Shown here piece by piece: positions 6,012-8,300 of a stretch of DNA of 8,300 nucleotides. The stretch is taken from the NCBI GenBank assembly GCA_024691065.1, contig JAILOA010000378.1, positions 1 through 8,300 on the forward strand, given 5' to 3'. Every line of letters starts with the position of its first letter. The stretch's first letter is position 1. A program made the position numbers and the translations under genes. Source of the DNA: Lachnospiraceae bacterium (lineage in GTDB: Bacteria > Bacillota > Clostridia > Lachnospirales > Lachnospiraceae). The notes under the pieces are model-generated. The model saw only the letters and a program-made list of their open reading frames with translations. It made no database searches and had not been told where the DNA came from.

Positions 6012-6222
6012 TTCTATCCTATCTATTTCATTTCATCCCGGAAATTGTTTAATCCTCAATAAATCCAATTAATTTCAATTCATTCCGGATATATATTTAA
6101 CCTCAACAAGTACTATATATTTCTATTTGTCCCGGATATATATTGTATCCTCAACAAATCCAATTAATTTCAATTCATTCCGGAATTGTATTCTATCCCA
6201 TCGTAAAGATTACATTTGTCCG
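6012..6222. repeat. 47/48-bp tandem repeat, four copies, after araD
   Basis: CCGG landmarks at 6038, 6085, 6132 and 6180 mark four units with steps of 47, 47 and 48 bp. Shared blocks are CCTCAA-AA, TCCAATTAATTTCAATTCAT and CCGGATATATAT. Units two and four, and one and three, share different halves, so the array is mosaic. The araD 3' end (ATTTGTCCGTAAT, read on plus at 6214-6226) resembles the ATTTGTCCCGGAT block of unit three. It fills the whole 215-bp gap between araD and the VanZ-like gene; no terminator is seen. Confidence 0.8.
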
Positions 6223-6899
6223 TAATAAGCATTTTCTCCATGCTTCCTGCTATAATGCTTGTCCTGCAAATGCTGCGGAGCCGGCATTACATTTGGATTA
6301 ATTCTCTCTGTAAACATAGCCATCTTCGCAACTTCTTCCAACAAAATAGCATTATTTACAGCCTCAAACGGATTCTTTCCCCAGGTAAACGGCCCATGAT
6401 TCTTACACAAAACAGCCGGAACAGCCTGATAATCAATATCCTTGAATTCTTTTACAATCAAAAGTCCTGTATTTTTTTCATAATTATCCTCTATTTCCTC
6501 TTTGGAAGGACACGGAGCACAAGGAACCGGACCATAAATATAATCGGCTTGCGTAGAACCGTAACAAGGAATCCCTCTTCCGGCCTGAGCCCAACTGGTT
6601 GCATAAGTCGAATGGGTATGCACAATACCACCGATATTCGGAAAAGCCTTATAAAGTTCAATATGCGTCGGAGTATCCGAAGACGGTTTAAGATGTCCAT
6701 CCACCACCTCTCCGTTTAAATCAACAACAACCATATATTCCGGTGAAAGCCTGTTATAATCAACACCGCTAGGCTTTATAACCAAAAGGTTCGATTCACG
6801 ATCTATTCCACTCACATTTCCCCACGTAAATGTAACTAACCCATTTTTCGGAAGCATCATATTTGCCTCATAAACCTGTCTTTTTAATTCTTCTAACAT
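6210..6899 (-). CDS. araD: L-ribulose-5-phosphate 4-epimerase
   Basis: AraD converts L-ribulose 5-phosphate to D-xylulose 5-phosphate in the cytoplasm, the last step of L-arabinose breakdown before the pentose phosphate pathway. The 229-residue length equals the family norm of about 231. Class II aldolase/epimerase motifs are complete: GNVSG (27-31), KPSG (42-45, phosphate binding), SSDTPTH (73-79), HTHS (94-97) and NHG (167-169). By analogy with E. coli AraD, D75, H94, H96 and H168 fit the zinc site, and D119 and a C-terminal tyrosine (Y225 or Y226) fit the catalytic residues. The ATG at 6899-6897 has a strong GGAGG seven bases upstream. The related UlaF (ascorbate pathway) performs the same reaction and is not excluded. 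No araA, araB or regulator lies in the window. Confidence 0.93.
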   Translation of the reverse strand: MLEELKRQVYEANMMLPKNGLVTFTWGNVSGIDRESNLLVIKPSGVDYNRLSPEYMVVVDLNGEVVDGHLKPSSDTPTHIELYKAFPNIGGIVHTHSTYATSWAQAGRGIPCYGSTQADYIYGPVPCAPCPSKEEIEDNYEKNTGLLIVKEFKDIDYQAVPAVLCKNHGPFTWGKNPFEAVNNAILLEEVAKMAMFTERINPNVMPAPQHLQDKHYSRKHGENAYYGQM

Positions 6900-7245
6900 A
6901 AATCATCCTCCAATTCTTAAAATTTTCGAGAAAATCTTCGGTAATAATACGCCCAAAAATAATCACTTTTTAAAATCACGTTCCATAAATTATTTAAAAT
7001 CATATTATTTAAATGTATCGCTTCCCAATATTAATAAAATGATAATAAAATAATATATGATTATACCAAATCTAATTGTTATTATACTATATATTAGTTC
7101 AAAAAAAAATATATAAAATTGTGAATTAACGATAATTAACAAGTTTTAAATACATGAATTCATTCAAATATTCTCATACAATCCAAAAATTTATAAAATG
7201 TATACTGATAAATTATATAATTTCTATGAAGAATTTCATTTTAAT
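6900..7245. other. A+T-rich spacer between araD and the tRNA operon terminator
   Basis: No open frame with a ribosome site was found. On the minus strand TATAAT occurs at 7065-7060 and 7086-7081, but neither has a good -35 hexamer at proper spacing, so the araD promoter stays unplaced. ATTATTTAAA is repeated 15 bp apart at 6989-6998 and 7004-7013, and might be a regulator site or low-complexity sequence. Confidence 0.4.
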
Positions 7246-7276
7246 AAAAAAAAGCCAACTCAAATTTTGAGTTGAC
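7246..7276 (-). terminator. Rho-independent terminator of the tRNA operon
   Basis: On the minus strand CAACTCAAA and TTTGAGTTG (7274-7256) form a perfect nine-bp stem with a one-base centre, so the real loop takes a few inner pairs. GGC and then eight U (7253-7246) follow. It lies 12 bases after tRNA-Lys. Confidence 0.9.
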
Positions 7277-7287
7277 GTAAAATATAC

Positions 7288-7360
7288 TGAGCCACGGGGG
7301 ACTCGAACCCCCGACAACTTGATTAAAAGTCAAGTGCTCTACCACCTGAGCTAGTGGCCC
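7288..7360 (-). tRNA. tRNA-Lys (anticodon TTT)
   Basis: The 73-nt gene folds into a cloverleaf. Acceptor GGGCCAC pairs with GTGGCTC (one G-U) and the discriminator is A. The anticodon stem CTTGA/TCAAG encloses CTTTTAA with anticodon TTT. CCA is not encoded. It is last in the cluster, before the terminator. Confidence 0.97.
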
Positions 7361-7390
7361 ATCGGTTCTAATATTTTTAAATATAGAACA

Positions 7391-7463
<73 letters not shown>

Positions 7464-7513
7464 AAAATAAAAATAATTATTAAGTTTAGTGTAATGTTTT
7501 TAGACATTACAAA

Positions 7514-7587
7514 TAGCGGGGATAGGATTTGAACCTATGACCTTCGGGTTATGAGCCCGACGAGCTTCCAGACTGCTCCACCCCGCG
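7514..7587 (-). tRNA. Initiator tRNA-fMet (anticodon CAT)
   Basis: The 74-nt gene has the initiator hallmark of three G-C pairs (GGG/CCC) next to the loop CTCATAA. Acceptor CGCGGGG faces CCCCGCT, so position 1-72 is a C-U mismatch; an unpaired 1-72 position is needed for formylation, but bacteria usually have C-A. The discriminator is A. CCA is not encoded. Confidence 0.96.
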
Positions 7588-7635
7588 TAATTTACTCACG
7601 TGAATGAGAATTAATATGGAAACAATCTTTCCAAC

Positions 7636-7717
7636 TGGATGGTGGTGGATTCGAACCACCGAAGCGAAACGCAGCAGATTTACAGTCTGTCCCCTTTGGC
7701 CACTCGGGAAACCATCC
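7636..7717 (-). tRNA. tRNA-Tyr (anticodon GTA)
   Basis: The 82-nt gene has the long variable arm of bacterial tRNA-Tyr (GCGTTTCGCTT region). Acceptor GGATGGT pairs with ACCATCC and the discriminator is A. The anticodon stem AGA/TCT encloses CTGTAAA with GTA. CCA is not encoded. Confidence 0.96.
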
Positions 7718-7798
7718 ATCTGTAAAGCAATAATGCTATACAATAAAAATTCAAACATACACACTACGCGTTACTCTGTAATGCAAATGTTTGAAAAA

Positions 7799-7871
7799 AG
7801 CCGATGATCGGACTCGAACCGATAACCTGCTGATTACAAATCAGCTGCTCTGCCAATTGAGCCACATCGGC
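7799..7871 (-). tRNA. tRNA-Thr (anticodon TGT)
   Basis: The 73-nt gene has acceptor GCCGATG pairing with CATCGGC and discriminator T. The anticodon stem CTGAT/ATCAG encloses TTGTA with anticodon TGT. CCA is not encoded; a run of T follows directly. Confidence 0.96.
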
Positions 7872-7887
7872 ATATTTAATTTTTAAA

Positions 7888-7960
7888 TGGGACCTATAGG
7901 GCTCGAACCTATGACCCTCTGCTTGTAAGGCAGATGCTCTCCCAGCTGAGCTAAGATCCC
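7888..7960 (-). tRNA. tRNA-Val (anticodon TAC)
   Basis: The 73-nt gene has acceptor GGGATCT pairing with AGGTCCC (one G-U) and discriminator A. The anticodon loop CTTACAA carries TAC. CCA is not encoded. Only 16 nt separate it from tRNA-Thr. Confidence 0.97.
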
Positions 7961-8010
7961 AGCAATATGTGTAACTCTATACACATGGGTACGAAATAAA
8001 AATTTCGTAA

Positions 8011-8084
8011 CGACCCAAACGGGACTCGAACCCGTGACCTCCGCCGTGACAGGGCGGCGCTCTAACCAACTGAGCCACTGGGCC
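8011..8084 (-). tRNA. tRNA-Asp (anticodon GTC)
   Basis: The 74-nt gene has acceptor GGCCCAG pairing with TTGGGTC (two G-U) and discriminator G, the usual identity base for Asp. The anticodon loop CTGTCAC carries GTC. CCA is not encoded. It is the first gene of the cluster, about 95 nt after the 23S rRNA end. Confidence 0.97.
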
Positions 8085-8089
8085 AAATA

Positions 8090-8144
8090 TCAATTCATAG
8101 TGAATTGAAAACTGCACACCGATTAATGCAATGCTATTGCATTA
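8090..8144 (-). other. Two dyads between the tRNA promoter and tRNA-Asp
   Basis: Nine-bp perfect arms (8124-8132 and 8136-8144, three-base centre) overlap the -10 hexamer and the expected start point. Eight-bp perfect arms TCAATTCA/TGAATTGA (8090-8108) lie just before tRNA-Asp. The first could be an operator or a 5' hairpin; the second is more likely a processing stem. Confidence 0.5.
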
Positions 8145-8169
8145 TATCATAAATAAATTCATTTTTCAA
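8141..8169 (-). promoter_or_regulatory. Promoter of the tRNA cluster in the 23S-tRNA spacer
   Basis: On the minus strand TTGAAA (8169-8164), a 17-bp spacer and TATAAT (8146-8141), with TGA just before the -10 as an extended element. Five of six and six of six consensus bases. It lets the tRNAs be transcribed apart from the rRNA. Confidence 0.75.
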
Positions 8170-8179
8170 GAAAAACTTA

Positions 8180-8300
8180 GGTCAAGCCCTCGACCTATTA
8201 GTAACAGTCAGCTACATGTATTACTACACTTCCACCTCTGTCCTATCTACCTTGTACTCTTCAAGGGGTCTTACGTGTTAATCACGGGATATCTTATCTT
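8180..8300 (-). rRNA. 23S rRNA, 3' end (runs off right edge)
   Basis: The minus strand reads GACTGTTACTAATAGGTCG and then AGGGCTTGACC, the conserved 3' end of Firmicutes 23S rRNA. Upstream bases keep the known pattern of AAGACCCCTTGAAGA and GATAGGACAGAGGTGGAAGTG. The mature end is set near 8180 by comparison with the usual GGCTTGACC ending and could be off by a few bases. Only about the last 120 nt lie in the window. Confidence 0.93.

Noticed and set aside
6216..6719. 167-codon plus-strand frame opposite araD
   Set aside because: AraD motifs are complete on the minus strand; the plus frame is a shadow.
7549..8086. Short open frames across the tRNA genes
   Set aside because: They translate tRNA sequence, which explains fragments such as AQWLSWLERRPVTAEVTGSSP often misannotated as proteins.
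8090..8180. 5S rRNA between 23S and tRNA-Asp
   Set aside because: The spacer is shorter than a 5S gene and contains a promoter and dyads instead.

Overview
The window looks like chromosomal DNA of a low-G+C Gram-positive anaerobe, most likely a Clostridia member of the Lachnospiraceae type. The reasons are strong GGAGG-like ribosome sites, A+T-rich spacers, a clostridial-style 3' end of 23S rRNA, and tRNA genes that carry no CCA. This placement rests on general resemblance, not on a database match.

Layout. 1-474 (minus) is the N-terminal part of an ABC-2 type permease that runs off the left edge. 657-1604 (minus) is its partner ABC ATPase, with a promoter and a structured leader upstream. 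1605-2356 is a long non-coding divergent region with an 84-bp tandem repeat, a promoter with two PhoP-box-like hexamers, and a 38-bp tandem repeat. 2357-4165 (plus) is a Na+/phosphate cotransporter with a PhoU-like C-terminal domain; its best start is a rare ATT codon. A 32-bp tandem repeat and a strong, probably bidirectional terminator follow. 4558-5388 (minus) is an unrecognised membrane protein whose 3' end is repeated in tandem. 5533-5994 (minus) is a VanZ-like membrane protein. 6210-6899 (minus) is L-ribulose-5-phosphate 4-epimerase (AraD), apparently alone. 7288-8084 (minus) is a seven-tRNA cluster in transcription order Asp-Val-Thr-Tyr-fMet-Phe-Lys, closed by a terminator. It lies directly after the 3' end of a 23S rRNA gene (from about 8180) with no 5S rRNA between them, and it has its own consensus-like promoter.

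Functionally, the left part is a probable drug or lipid export pair. The centre is phosphate uptake, plausibly phosphate-regulated. The right part is translation machinery.

The most unusual property is tandem repetition. Seven unrelated repeats, each with its own sequence and period (27, 42, 84, 38, 32, about 55 and about 47 bp) and mostly three to four copies, occupy nearly every protein-gene boundary in the first 6.2 kb. In at least two cases the array is a repeat of the neighbouring gene's own 3' coding end. None lies in the RNA gene region.
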